From Sulfurimonas gotlandica GD1 (GTDB lineage Bacteria > Campylobacterota > Campylobacteria > Campylobacterales > Sulfurimonadaceae): 64,000 nt of DNA. A program made the position numbers and the translations under genes. The notes under the pieces are model-generated. The model was not told the origin of the DNA and made no database searches. It worked only from the letters and a program-made list of their open reading frames with translations. The stretch is from the NCBI RefSeq assembly GCF_000242915.1, contig NZ_AFRZ01000001.1:1426001-1490000 (forward strand), written 5' to 3'. This document shows positions 8,428 to 16,131 of the stretch, in pieces (the first letter of the stretch is position 1; every line of letters begins with the position of its first letter).

Positions 8428-8580
8428 TTAACTTTCTTTCTCTAAACGAGCTTTCTCTTGTTTATAAATCCAAATCATTGGAAGTATAATAACAGTATGA
8501 AGAAAGATAGTAAGAGTTAATGGACCCTGATTTAACCAACCAAAAAAGCTTGGTACAATATCTGTGAACGGTTCAAACAT
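8428..8580 (-). CDS. 50-residue single-span membrane protein between norB and nirS
   Basis: A short complete gene: ATG at 8580, stop at 8428-8430, 50 residues. It begins MFEPFTDIV, has one hydrophobic span (about residues 20-39) and ends in a charged tail (KQEKARLEKES). The start is preceded by a strong AAGGAG site that overlaps the norB stop codon, so it is translated from the norCB message. It resembles small accessory subunits that sit beside heme-copper and NO reductases, but I do not recognise a named family. Function is inferred only from context: assembly or stability of NorB, or of the NirS-NorCB pair. Confidence 0.75.
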   Translation of the reverse strand: MFEPFTDIVPSFFGWLNQGPLTLTIFLHTVIILPMIWIYKQEKARLEKES

Positions 8581-8591
8581 AATATTTCTCC

Positions 8592-10025
8592 TTATCTTTC
8601 GTGTACTGGGTTTTTACCAGTAGAAAGTAAATCTTTTACTAAGAATAAGAAACCTAGGAACGTAATCGCACCCATAAATAGTCTCCAATCCATAGCTTGT
8701 GCAAACCACATACCGCTTTGTCCATCAAAGTAACCAGCCCAAGTAGCACCCATTTGTGCACGAGAAACAAGAACTTGAACGTAACCAGCGATTGTTAATG
8801 CTATAGTCATACCCATAACACCACCAACTATTAAACTAACAGCCCATAGAGAAGCTCTAGTGTTTTTCATGATTTTAATGCCGTTTGTACCTTGAACCGC
8901 AATATACATCATACCGATAAGGATAGTTGCATAAGCACCAAAGAACGCTAAGTGACCGTGTGCCGAAGTAAACTGTGTACCGTGAGTATAAAGATTTACT
9001 TGTGGTAATGTGTGGAAGAATCCCCAAATACCAGCACCTAAAAAGTTACCAAATGCATTAAGAACAAACCATGTAAATGCAGGCTTATTGTTAATAACTG
9101 AAACTTCTTGTCCAGTCGCATCTTGAGCACCTTGAGTTTTACCCCAGTCGTATAGTACGTGAATAAACATAGCAACAAGTGGTAATGGCTCTAGTGCACT
9201 AAATAATGCTCCAATTTCCCACCAGTACTCAGGTGTACCAATCCAGAAATAGTGGTGACCGATACCTAAGATACCTGAACCAAATAGCATAGCTACTTCA
9301 ATCCATAACCACATTTCAACAACTTTACGGTGTGCACCAATCATAGTTATAAGACCATAAGCAGCAATCGCACCAACGAAAACTTCCCAAGTAGCTTCAA
9401 CCCATAAGTGAATTACCCACCACCACCAGTACTGATCAACTGTAATGTTGTCTGTAAAGAACATACCAGCTAGATAAAGACCAGCGAAAGCGATCATATC
9501 TGCCATAAGTACTGTAACTATTCCAGAGTTCTTACCTTTAAATCCTGTTAACCAAAGGTTAGCAACAAATCCAAGAGCAACAACAACGATACCAAAGTCA
9601 GCCCATCTTGGAGCTTCAATATACTCACGACCTTCATGAATAAACCAGATAGATGTTTCATCTGCCGGTCCAACTTGAATGAATAGATATACTAGTATAA
9701 CAACAACGATTGCTGCTACAAATACCCAGTATAATAATTTACCAATTTTAATACCAATAGTCTCAATTCCAGTTTCATCTGGTAATAACCAATAAACTGA
9801 ACCGAACATTGCAAAAACCATCCATACAACTAGTGCATTAATGTGTAACATTCTAGCAACCGAGAAATCTAATAATTCAAATAAGAAGCCTGGCATAACG
9901 TACTGAATTGCTGCAACTAAACCAAATAGTAATTGTGCACCAAAAATAATAGCAGCAAAAGTGAAATACCATGTTGCTAATTGTTTTGATTCACTTCCAA
10001 TACCTGTTAAGTGATTACTTGCCAT
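8592..10025 (-). CDS. norB: Nitric oxide reductase large subunit NorB
   Basis: A 477-residue integral membrane protein of the heme-copper oxidase superfamily with about 12 helices. It is the catalytic subunit of the cytochrome c-dependent NO reductase, which makes nitrous oxide from two NO. Visible hallmarks are the heme-ligand helix RMLHINALVVW, the WWWWVIHLWVEATWEVF segment with acidic residues near the FeB site, the HHYFWIGTPEYWWEIG segment with its histidine pair, and HGHLAFFGAY for the heme ligands near the C-terminus. It lacks the long N-terminal extension of quinol-dependent qNOR and overlaps norC by 11 bases, so it is the cNOR type. Confidence 0.96.
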   Translation of the reverse strand: MASNHLTGIGSESKQLATWYFTFAAIIFGAQLLFGLVAAIQYVMPGFLFELLDFSVARMLHINALVVWMVFAMFGSVYWLLPDETGIETIGIKIGKLLYWVFVAAIVVVILVYLFIQVGPADETSIWFIHEGREYIEAPRWADFGIVVVALGFVANLWLTGFKGKNSGIVTVLMADMIAFAGLYLAGMFFTDNITVDQYWWWWVIHLWVEATWEVFVGAIAAYGLITMIGAHRKVVEMWLWIEVAMLFGSGILGIGHHYFWIGTPEYWWEIGALFSALEPLPLVAMFIHVLYDWGKTQGAQDATGQEVSVINNKPAFTWFVLNAFGNFLGAGIWGFFHTLPQVNLYTHGTQFTSAHGHLAFFGAYATILIGMMYIAVQGTNGIKIMKNTRASLWAVSLIVGGVMGMTIALTIAGYVQVLVSRAQMGATWAGYFDGQSGMWFAQAMDWRLFMGAITFLGFLFLVKDLLSTGKNPVHER

Positions 10026-10668
10026 TTACTGCTCCTTGTATTTTTCCAAAGTTTCTTGGGAAACCATTTGTATCAATTGATGACATATGTTTCAAGAAAG
10101 CAACTAAACCTTTAGCCTCTTCAGCAGTAATACCAAGATCTGGCATCATACGAGCATGAGTTGGGTAAGTTGATGGATGTTGTAAGAATTCAGCCATTGC
10201 TTCTTCTTTCGTACTTTTACCTGTCATTGCTTGCATTGTTCCATCATTTTGCCATGCTGGATCTAACCAAGCTTTAGTTAAATCTGGTGCATAATATGCT
10301 CCATTACCAAGAAGTGTATGACAATTCATACAATTTTTAGTTTGAGATCCTAGTTTACCTAGGTGAAGTAAGGCACCAGCCTCTTCTTCAGACCAGTCAT
10401 CTCTTCCAAAAAACTTTTCTTTTTCCCCTATCACTGGAACTTCGTGACCACGTTTAGTGCTCATTTCGTAAGTGATTTTGTAGTTAATAACTGTAGGTCC
10501 TGGAACCCTTTTAGTCACCTTGTTTTGTAAGTCTGCGTCAGTACCCATTGAAATTTGACCTGCTGTGTCAAATGTTAACCAAATTAGTAATACTGCTGCA
10601 AACCCTGTGATCCATGCTGCTGAACGTTGCCAGAAACGGTTGTCACTCCATACGGATGTTTTAGCCAC
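10015..10668 (-). CDS. norC: Nitric oxide reductase cytochrome c subunit NorC
   Basis: A 217-residue membrane-anchored monoheme cytochrome c that feeds electrons to NorB. One N-terminal membrane helix (about 16-34) precedes a periplasmic domain with CMNCH at 113-117 and the MMPDLGI methionine-ligand region. It is longer than the roughly 150-residue proteobacterial NorC; the extra length lies between the anchor and the heme motif (about 40-105). The start codon is GTG with an AGGAGG site. It follows the 108-aa membrane protein gene by about 40 bases and overlaps norB. Confidence 0.94.
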   Translation of the reverse strand: MAKTSVWSDNRFWQRSAAWITGFAAVLLIWLTFDTAGQISMGTDADLQNKVTKRVPGPTVINYKITYEMSTKRGHEVPVIGEKEKFFGRDDWSEEEAGALLHLGKLGSQTKNCMNCHTLLGNGAYYAPDLTKAWLDPAWQNDGTMQAMTGKSTKEEAMAEFLQHPSTYPTHARMMPDLGITAEEAKGLVAFLKHMSSIDTNGFPRNFGKIQGAVNGK

Positions 10669-10709
10669 TGTGCCCTCCTATAAATTACTGTTGACATATA
10701 TACAGTATA

Positions 10710-11036
10710 TCAATGTTCATTCTCTTCGTGAACTCGATGCTGCATAAAATAGACTGCGTGTGGAAGTAATAATAATCCAATTGCAGCAACTACTAAAGCC
10801 TTAGCTGTAAATTCACCTACGTGCATTAAACTTCCCATTAAATACAAACAATAGGCAGTTAACATCCAAAACATGTATGCCAAAGGCATAGTCCATTTTT
10901 TCAGTAGATTAACTTTTACAGCTGTATATATACCAACATAGAATCCTCCAAATACCATAACAAGCGCAGATGAAACAAAAATAGTTAAGAAGTCATCTAG
11001 AGGTATATCTTGTCTCATTATTACTTCTTCAATCAT
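10710..11036 (-). CDS. Three-span membrane protein at the head of the nor operon
   Basis: A 108-residue protein starting MIEEVIMRQD. I choose the ATG at 11036 because an AAAGGAG site lies just before it; the frame is open further upstream, but a longer start would place that site inside the gene. Three hydrophobic spans are seen (about 15-38, 45-65 and 72-92), followed by a His-rich C-terminus (HAVYFMQHRVHEENEH). It is co-directional with norC and probably shares its FNR-type promoter. I do not recognise the family; it is not NorD, NorE or NorQ by size or sequence. A role in NOR assembly or metal/heme supply is inference from position. Confidence 0.75.
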   Translation of the reverse strand: MIEEVIMRQDIPLDDFLTIFVSSALVMVFGGFYVGIYTAVKVNLLKKWTMPLAYMFWMLTAYCLYLMGSLMHVGEFTAKALVVAAIGLLLLPHAVYFMQHRVHEENEH

Positions 11037-11079
11037 TGTATCTCCTTTCGTATTGTTATAATTTTTCAGAATCAATTGT

Positions 11080-11121
11080 AGTTTATTCCTATTTGGATGA
11101 AAAAGAATTGACATAAATCAA
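11080..11121 (-). promoter_or_regulatory. FNR/DNR-type promoter of the norCB-nirS operon
   Basis: The box TTGACATAAATCAA (11108-11121) matches TTGAT-N4-ATCAA with one difference. A -10-like TAAACT (11085-11080, minus) gives the class II spacing of about 41.5 from the box centre; an alternative TACAAT lies five bases further. It drives the 108-aa gene and then norC, norB, the 50-aa gene and nirS. Confidence 0.6.
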
Positions 11122-11211
11122 TTTATTAGATTAATTTAAAATTTAAGGAAAGTTTTATATTCTATGTAACTTTATGAAACAAGAGAGAAAAATAGATTAG
11201 TATATATTATA

Positions 11212-11403
11212 TTACAAATAGTATAACAATGAAGACAAAGTTACAGTAAATACTATAGTTGTAATAATCATTACTTTTCTTTTCATGCTTTCATCAATAT
11301 CGTACTTACGCTCAAGAAACTCGCCTAGTTTAAGGCCTGGATAGACACCAAAGAGTATCATGGGAACTGCCATTGCTAGTATTATTACGATGTCTTGAGT
11401 CAT
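11212..11403 (-). CDS. 63-residue two-span membrane protein
   Basis: A short protein with two hydrophobic spans (about 4-22 and 44-62) joined by a charged loop (LERKYDIDESMKRK). The start has an AAGAAGG site. It lies upstream of the nor operon on the same strand, 175 bases from the next gene. A perfect FNR-type box lies 33 bases upstream of its start codon, but that box is better placed for the divergent lipoprotein gene. Composition and hydropathy look like a real small membrane protein. No family recognised; a link to NO or nitrite respiration is inferred from neighbours only. Confidence 0.6.
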   Translation of the reverse strand: MTQDIVIILAMAVPMILFGVYPGLKLGEFLERKYDIDESMKRKVMIITTIVFTVTLSSLLYYL

Positions 11404-11435
11404 TATTTACCTTCTTTGAATAGTCGCTTATTATC

Positions 11436-11477
11436 TTGATATACATCAATTTTTTTTTCGAATTCTTATTATATCAT
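11436..11477 (+). promoter_or_regulatory. Perfect FNR/DNR-type box with class II promoter
   Basis: TTGATATACATCAA (11436-11449) is a perfect TTGAT-N4-ATCAA site. On the plus strand a -10 TATCAT lies at 11472-11477, which implies a start near 11484 and a box centre at -41.5, giving a 58-base leader for the lipoprotein at 11542. For the minus-strand 63-aa gene the same geometry would start transcription inside its start codon, so the plus-strand gene is the likelier target. Confidence 0.65.
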
Positions 11478-11541
11478 TGATTAATTAAATTTCTTTGTAA
11501 AGTTTATATTTTATTAAGAAAGTTAAAAAAAAGGACTTGGA

Positions 11542-11908
11542 ATGAATAAAATCTTATCGATAACTTTAATCTCTGCAATTACTCTTGTTTTATCAACTGG
11601 ATGTGGCGGAACATCACCATCACCAGAATCTCATGATGCAAAAGTATCTGAAGATGCTTTGTATGTACAGACTCATGACAAATAAAAAAATTGCGCATGC
11701 AATAGAAAAGGCCGGTGAAAAAACAGGCTGGAAAATTACTGAGTTTAAAAGCAATGAAGTAATTGCTGAAAAAGTAGATGGTGAAAATACTATCTCATCA
11801 ACAGTTGAATTTTCTGAAGGGCATATAGAATTTTCAAACAATTCTGCAACTTCAGATCTTCGTGATGCAATTGAAGATGAACTAAGCAAAGAAGCTTCTG
11901 CTCACTAG
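11542..11908 (+). pseudogene. Small lipoprotein gene split by a one-base frameshift
   Basis: The first part (11542-11685) encodes a 47-residue peptide with a lipoprotein signal whose lipobox Cys is residue 21 (STGCGG). It runs into TAA right at an A-rich tract (GACAAATAAAAAAATT, about 11676-11691). The next frame continues without a stop to 11908 and reads KKIAHAIEKAGEKTGW followed by ITEFKSNEVIAEK, which looks like the C-terminal domain of a small Sulfurimonas-type lipoprotein. Removing one T from the tract joins the two parts into one protein of about 120 residues. Either the gene is broken, the base is a sequencing error in a homopolymer, or the second part starts separately at the ATG inside the overlap (MTNKK). 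A perfect FNR-type box lies upstream. Function unknown. Confidence 0.6.
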
Positions 11909-11909
11909 A

Positions 11910-12299
11910 CTATTTACACTTCTCCAAATAACTATTTAGTTTATTTGGAGTAACTTCTCCCCTTATAGGTTTACACACAAAGAGTTCTCTATTGTCTAAA
12001 AAAAAGAGTGATGGATATGTCAATGTATATAGCATCTCAATAGGATAACTGCTCTTTTGATCTTTAATAACTAACACCGAAATAAATTCACGATTTATCT
12101 TGTCTATATAGGGCTGATTCATAAAAGTTTTAGTTAGAGCTTCTGTAGACTCAGGAGAATCTTTTTTTATAAGCAGAACCATAAGTTTTTTTTTCTCTTT
12201 AAGTGCTTGCTGATGGGCTTTGTCGAAGTCTCCTTGCCAACTAACATGGTTGGCGCAGAGCGTTGATAAAAGTAGTGTAAAAAGTAGTATAAAACGCAT
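11910..12299 (-). CDS. Periplasmic thioredoxin-fold protein lacking active-site cysteines
   Basis: A 129-residue protein with a signal peptide (1-16). It has the thioredoxin-fold pattern of the DUF255/thioredoxin-7 type: W at about 21, a KKLMVLLIKKD strand and turn, and the cis-Pro segment TYPSLFFLD. The place where CxxC would stand reads DSPES, so redox catalysis by a dithiol is not possible. Two Cys near the C-terminus (FVCKP and EKCK) might pair with each other. It is the last gene of a minus-strand operon with a pentaheme cytochrome and a peroxidase, where it might act as a chaperone for apo-cytochromes. That role is inference. Confidence 0.7.
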   Translation of the reverse strand: MRFILLFTLLLSTLCANHVSWQGDFDKAHQQALKEKKKLMVLLIKKDSPESTEALTKTFMNQPYIDKINREFISVLVIKDQKSSYPIEMLYTLTYPSLFFLDNRELFVCKPIRGEVTPNKLNSYLEKCK

Positions 12300-12314
12300 T
12301 TGTTAACCTCTATA

Positions 12315-14132
12315 TTAAAAGTCTTTTTGAATTTCTTTTAGCATTACAACAGGTGGATTTGGAAGTTGTGGAAATGCTCTTTGCACTGCATTAGTTACCC
12401 ATTGAGGATAGATTCTAAAGTTTAGTTTTACAACTACTTTTAGAGGATATTTCAAACTTGCAGCATCTGTGATATCGTATGATTCTACTCGTCTCTCTCC
12501 AGCTGGAATTCTAGTGTCGCTAATAAGTTTTTTGTATCTCCAAAAGAGAAGTCCTACCGGTTTTAAGTTCTCATCTCCAAATACTTTCATAAAAGGCCTT
12601 GCATCTGTGTCAAGGTTTCCATCGCTCTTGAGTTTACCACTGCTAAAGACAACTTTTGAGTCTTTGTCAGTTACAGTTATGTCAAGCCAAAGCTCTCTAA
12701 AGTCAGAGACTCCAGTCGGGAGGTGATGTCCTGCTCCAACATTTTTAACGCCGACTAAGACTTTGCCATTTTTTATATCTACATCTATATCTGCAGAAGT
12801 GCGAAGCAGTTGTATAGACTGATCTTCATGCTCTTTACTTTTTAAACCTGATAGGAAGTGGTTTGAACCAGAGAAGTAGTGAACTTTAATATTCTCTTTA
12901 ACAGTTCCACCAGTAGTAGACTGACCTTTAAGAGGTGCTAATTTTCCATCTTTAAGATAAGTCATATGACAATCGATGCAACTCTTATGTTTGCTAGGGT
13001 CTTTAGGATTGTTAAAAGGTGATTTTTCCCACTCTTTAAAAGTAGAAACTACTGATCTTTTTGAATCATCCGGCAAGAACTCATCATGACAAGATGCACA
13101 GTAAGCACTTTCTTTATAAAGTTTATTTGAATAACTCTCTTTGTGGACTACTGGATTAGAGTTTATAAACTTTTCACTAAGCCACTTTTCTACTTTTGAG
13201 TTGCTATCTTCAAAAACATACTTTTTTCTATTTGTAATATCAAGAGTATAAGAGCTGTTTCCTTTAGAATCTGCTTTTTTAATCCTGTGACAAGTCACAC
13301 AAGAAACACCTTGCTCTAGTCTTGAATTACCGTGAGACTTTAACTCATCTATAAGACTTTGTGAGCCTTTTTCAAAAAGAGAACTTGGCATAGAGTTCAT
13401 ATCCATTCTGTGTGTAGATCTCTTTTGTTTGGTAGTAACTGCACTAGGGTTGTGGCATCCCATACACCACTGTCTAAACTCATCTCCCATATCTGCTCCG
13501 GCTAAGTTCTCCATAACCATATAGTATGGGTTGCTGCCGGTTATATGCCTGTGGTTTGAGTCTGCCCACTGGTTGAAGATATCTTCATGACAAGACTTAC
13601 ACTTAGCAGAGTTAGTCCAGTCTTCATTATGATATCTGCTTGCACCATCTTCAAGTTGTATGTTAGTAAGTTTCTCGGAACTGTAAGAGATACTTGGATA
13701 TGAGATACCAATTAATAGAGCGACTACAACAAATGGTTTGGCGTTAAAGTCAATTTTCTTTCTTGCATGTAAAAAGAGAAAATATAGTAAAACAAATGAT
13801 CCAAATAGATGAATATAGTATGAAACAAGTCCTATGGCATCTCCTCCAGGATTTCCCACAAAGAAAAGGTAAAATCCACTAGCTACTATGAAAAAAAGCA
13901 GAATTCCAAGTATCACACCGCTAGTACTTTTTGCACGTCTAACTATCATGTACTCATAGGTATGCAGGTTTACATATGGCAAAAGAAGAAAGATAGCTAT
14001 AAAGGCAGAACTTAAAACATGCACTGCTTGAATTATTCTAAAATATTCCCAGCTCAAGTTGAAGATGCTAAGTTGAAATATTCCGCTAAAGAACATCAAT
14101 ATTATAAGTATTTTCATATATACATTTTTCAT
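12315..14132 (-). CDS. Membrane-anchored pentaheme cytochrome c
   Basis: A 605-residue protein. Residues 1-145 hold four membrane spans, with two histidines (H38, H109) that could bind a b-type heme. The periplasmic part carries five CxxCH motifs starting at C178, C223, C278, C345 and C385, then a heme-free beta-rich domain (about 430-600) with a GAGHHLPTG segment. The arrangement resembles cytochrome c554-like multiheme proteins fused to a cytochrome b-like membrane anchor, which would move electrons between the quinone pool and the periplasm. It overlaps the triheme peroxidase gene by four bases, so it may supply that enzyme with electrons. Exact family not identified. Confidence 0.8.
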   Translation of the reverse strand: MKNVYMKILIILMFFSGIFQLSIFNLSWEYFRIIQAVHVLSSAFIAIFLLLPYVNLHTYEYMIVRRAKSTSGVILGILLFFIVASGFYLFFVGNPGGDAIGLVSYYIHLFGSFVLLYFLFLHARKKIDFNAKPFVVVALLIGISYPSISYSSEKLTNIQLEDGASRYHNEDWTNSAKCKSCHEDIFNQWADSNHRHITGSNPYYMVMENLAGADMGDEFRQWCMGCHNPSAVTTKQKRSTHRMDMNSMPSSLFEKGSQSLIDELKSHGNSRLEQGVSCVTCHRIKKADSKGNSSYTLDITNRKKYVFEDSNSKVEKWLSEKFINSNPVVHKESYSNKLYKESAYCASCHDEFLPDDSKRSVVSTFKEWEKSPFNNPKDPSKHKSCIDCHMTYLKDGKLAPLKGQSTTGGTVKENIKVHYFSGSNHFLSGLKSKEHEDQSIQLLRTSADIDVDIKNGKVLVGVKNVGAGHHLPTGVSDFRELWLDITVTDKDSKVVFSSGKLKSDGNLDTDARPFMKVFGDENLKPVGLLFWRYKKLISDTRIPAGERRVESYDITDAASLKYPLKVVVKLNFRIYPQWVTNAVQRAFPQLPNPPVVMLKEIQKDF

Positions 14133-15340
14133 AGTGCGCCCTTATTTGTAACTTTATAATCTACTACATCGCCCTCTAGAGCTTTTAAAAATTCTACTAT
14201 CTCATCAATCTGATCATCAGTAAGATGCATACCAAGTTGGTGTTTGCCCATAAGAAATACAGCTTCTCTTAGCTTCGCTATTGCACCGTTATGAAAGTAT
14301 GGTGAAGTCTTTGTAACATTTCGAAGCATCGGGACTCTGAAAAGTCTCTCACCCTCTTTACCCATAAATCCACCCTTGTTTTCAAATGGAAATGGATGAT
14401 ACATCTTAAGATTGAAGTCAAAGTCACTGACTTCCCTACCTTTAGCAGTTTCGTTAAAAGAGTTAGTAACGTCTACTATACTGTTATAGTCCCTAAGAGG
14501 AAATTTCTGTATGCTCTGTCCGCCGACAGTTACACCTGTGTGACACCCTTTGCAGCCGAAGTTTAAAAAATGAGCTAAACCTTTTTTGGCTTTTTGGTTC
14601 ATAGCATCGTTGTCTCCGTCTAAAAATCTATCGTAACCACTGCGAGTTACAAGTGTCTTAAGATATGCAGCGATTGCTTTTTGAGTGTTTTCAAAACTCA
14701 CCTTGTCAAAGGAGAGTGCAAACTTTTTTACATACTGGGCATCTGAGAGAAGTCTTCTTTCAACTTCTTCTTTTGAGAGGTTCATCTGAGTTGGATCTTG
14801 TATAGAGAGTCCGACTTGCTCTTCTATAGTTTTAATGTGACCATCCCAAGTTTGAAATTTTGCAAGAGCAGCATTTAGAGTTGTAAGCGTATTTAAGTGG
14901 AATGGATTTTCTGCTCCTCCATGTCCAACTGCCGTCTCAAATCTGTCAGTTCCACTTTGGTCAGAGAGATGACAAACAACACAGTCAGTCTTGTCATTTG
15001 TTTTAGAAGTAAGAGCTTTGAGATAGATGTTTTTGTCTTTTAAATCTTTACTCAAAACGTGACAAGTTGCACAACTTATATCTTTGTCTTTAGAGAGCAT
15101 CTTTTCATGGTAAAGGTCACGACCGAGATCAATCTTCTCTTTACTCAATCTATTTTTGGGAGTATCAACTAACTTTAAAAGATCTTCATAAGTAGCAGGT
15201 GTACTAGACATATTTCGTGATAACGCAGCTGTTCTTAAGCTCTCATCGCTGAACTGCCGTTTTTCTTTTGTCGGCAAAAGAAAAGATACAGTAGTTAAAA
15301 GTAGTATTATAAATATAAATACATAAACAAAAAATTTCAT
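14129..15340 (-). CDS. Triheme MauG/cytochrome c peroxidase-family protein
   Basis: A 403-residue periplasmic protein with an uncleaved-looking N-terminal anchor (about 1-22). The usual bacterial diheme peroxidase motifs are present: SCATCH (C90-H94) for the peroxidatic heme and GCKGCH (C263-H267) for the electron-transfer heme, plus the conserved FRVPMLRNV and SPYFHNGA segments. A third site, CVVCH (C120-H124), sits 26 residues after the first and is absent from standard two-heme enzymes. E. coli YhjA-type peroxidases also have three hemes, but their extra heme is in an N-terminal domain, so the layout here differs. It is first in an operon with the pentaheme cytochrome and has an AraC-type promoter. 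Confidence 0.85.
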   Translation of the reverse strand: MKFFVYVFIFIILLLTTVSFLLPTKEKRQFSDESLRTAALSRNMSSTPATYEDLLKLVDTPKNRLSKEKIDLGRDLYHEKMLSKDKDISCATCHVLSKDLKDKNIYLKALTSKTNDKTDCVVCHLSDQSGTDRFETAVGHGGAENPFHLNTLTTLNAALAKFQTWDGHIKTIEEQVGLSIQDPTQMNLSKEEVERRLLSDAQYVKKFALSFDKVSFENTQKAIAAYLKTLVTRSGYDRFLDGDNDAMNQKAKKGLAHFLNFGCKGCHTGVTVGGQSIQKFPLRDYNSIVDVTNSFNETAKGREVSDFDFNLKMYHPFPFENKGGFMGKEGERLFRVPMLRNVTKTSPYFHNGAIAKLREAVFLMGKHQLGMHLTDDQIDEIVEFLKALEGDVVDYKVTNKGAL

Positions 15341-15369
15341 AATAATTCCCTATTATTTTATTCTTGTAT

Positions 15370-15447
15370 AGTATAGGATAAATGAAAAAAGATAGCAATG
15401 ACTTTTTAGCAACAGAAGGATTTTGTTTTAGCACAAAAGGAATTATT
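15370..15447 (-). promoter_or_regulatory. AraC-type direct-repeat promoter of the peroxidase operon
   Basis: Minus-strand promoter: -10 TATACT (15375-15370), 17-bp spacer, -35 TTGCTA (15398-15393). Immediately upstream are two direct repeats with cores TTTTAGCA at 15404-15411 and 15426-15433 (plus-strand notation), 22 bp apart. Repeats two helical turns apart beside the -35 are typical of AraC-family activators. A 52-bp segment here (15396-15447) matches 45 of 52 bases of 20399-20450. Confidence 0.7.
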
Positions 15448-15597
15448 GGAAGACTAATATACATTTTGTACTTATAAGCTTAGAGGGCCTGAGATATCGC
15501 TAAAAAGCCTTAAAATTAGGGGTTTAAAAATTTTATTGAAACCGCTTTTAGTAGCAAAATTGTGACAATATATTTATTAAATTCAATCTTAGCTAAA

Positions 15598-15987
15598 TCA
15601 TTCCTCAAAATGTGCAAAAGCACCTTCAACACTTAGTACATTTTTATAACGTGTATTTGTAATTCTTACATTCTTAGTCTCTAAATCACATACAGCTATC
15701 CTAAAATTTGATCCCATATATGGCTCGATTATACAAATAATCTTCTGATTAATTTGGCGTGTTGCATAGATATTACCTTGTAAATTATGAAAAAAATATT
15801 TTGGATAGCTCAATGGTGTAATCTCAACAATATTTATGCTTGTTCTATGTTCTAAGCTCTGAGCGATAAGACTAGCATCTTCATAGTTGTCAAACTGTAC
15901 ACACCAATCATCAAATATTTTATTGAATCGGTTTAATTCTTCGTCTAAAAAACCGCCTGCTGGTGATTGCAAAGCAAAAATACTCAT
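15598..15987 (-). CDS. Uncharacterised soluble protein
   Basis: A 129-residue protein with no signal peptide or membrane segment. It has a mixed alpha/beta look, with an N-terminal acidic helix (DEELNRFNKIFDDWC) and several beta-strand-like stretches later. I do not recognise a domain. It stands alone between the peroxidase promoter and the PhnD-like gene, separated from the latter by about 140 bases, and uses the same strand as its neighbours. Codon use matches the surroundings, so it is probably a real gene. Confidence 0.65.
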   Translation of the reverse strand: MSIFALQSPAGGFLDEELNRFNKIFDDWCVQFDNYEDASLIAQSLEHRTSINIVEITPLSYPKYFFHNLQGNIYATRQINQKIICIIEPYMGSNFRIAVCDLETKNVRITNTRYKNVLSVEGAFAHFEE

Positions 15988-16131
15988 TATATTAACCTTA
16001 AATAGCCACTGAATTTGAAATGAAATTTTATCATATTCTTGGTAATTACAGGATATCTTTCTAAATCATCTGAGTACAATGGAACTCTAAAAGGTTTCAA
16101 AATTAAAGCAAGTTTTTGGTCAGATTTTTAT

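Noticed and set aside
10691-10713. FNR-like half-sites TTGAC and ATCAA in the norC leader
   Set aside because: The halves are 13 bases apart instead of 4 and the match is imperfect (7 of 9 per arm); the sequence also overlaps the stop codon of the preceding gene.
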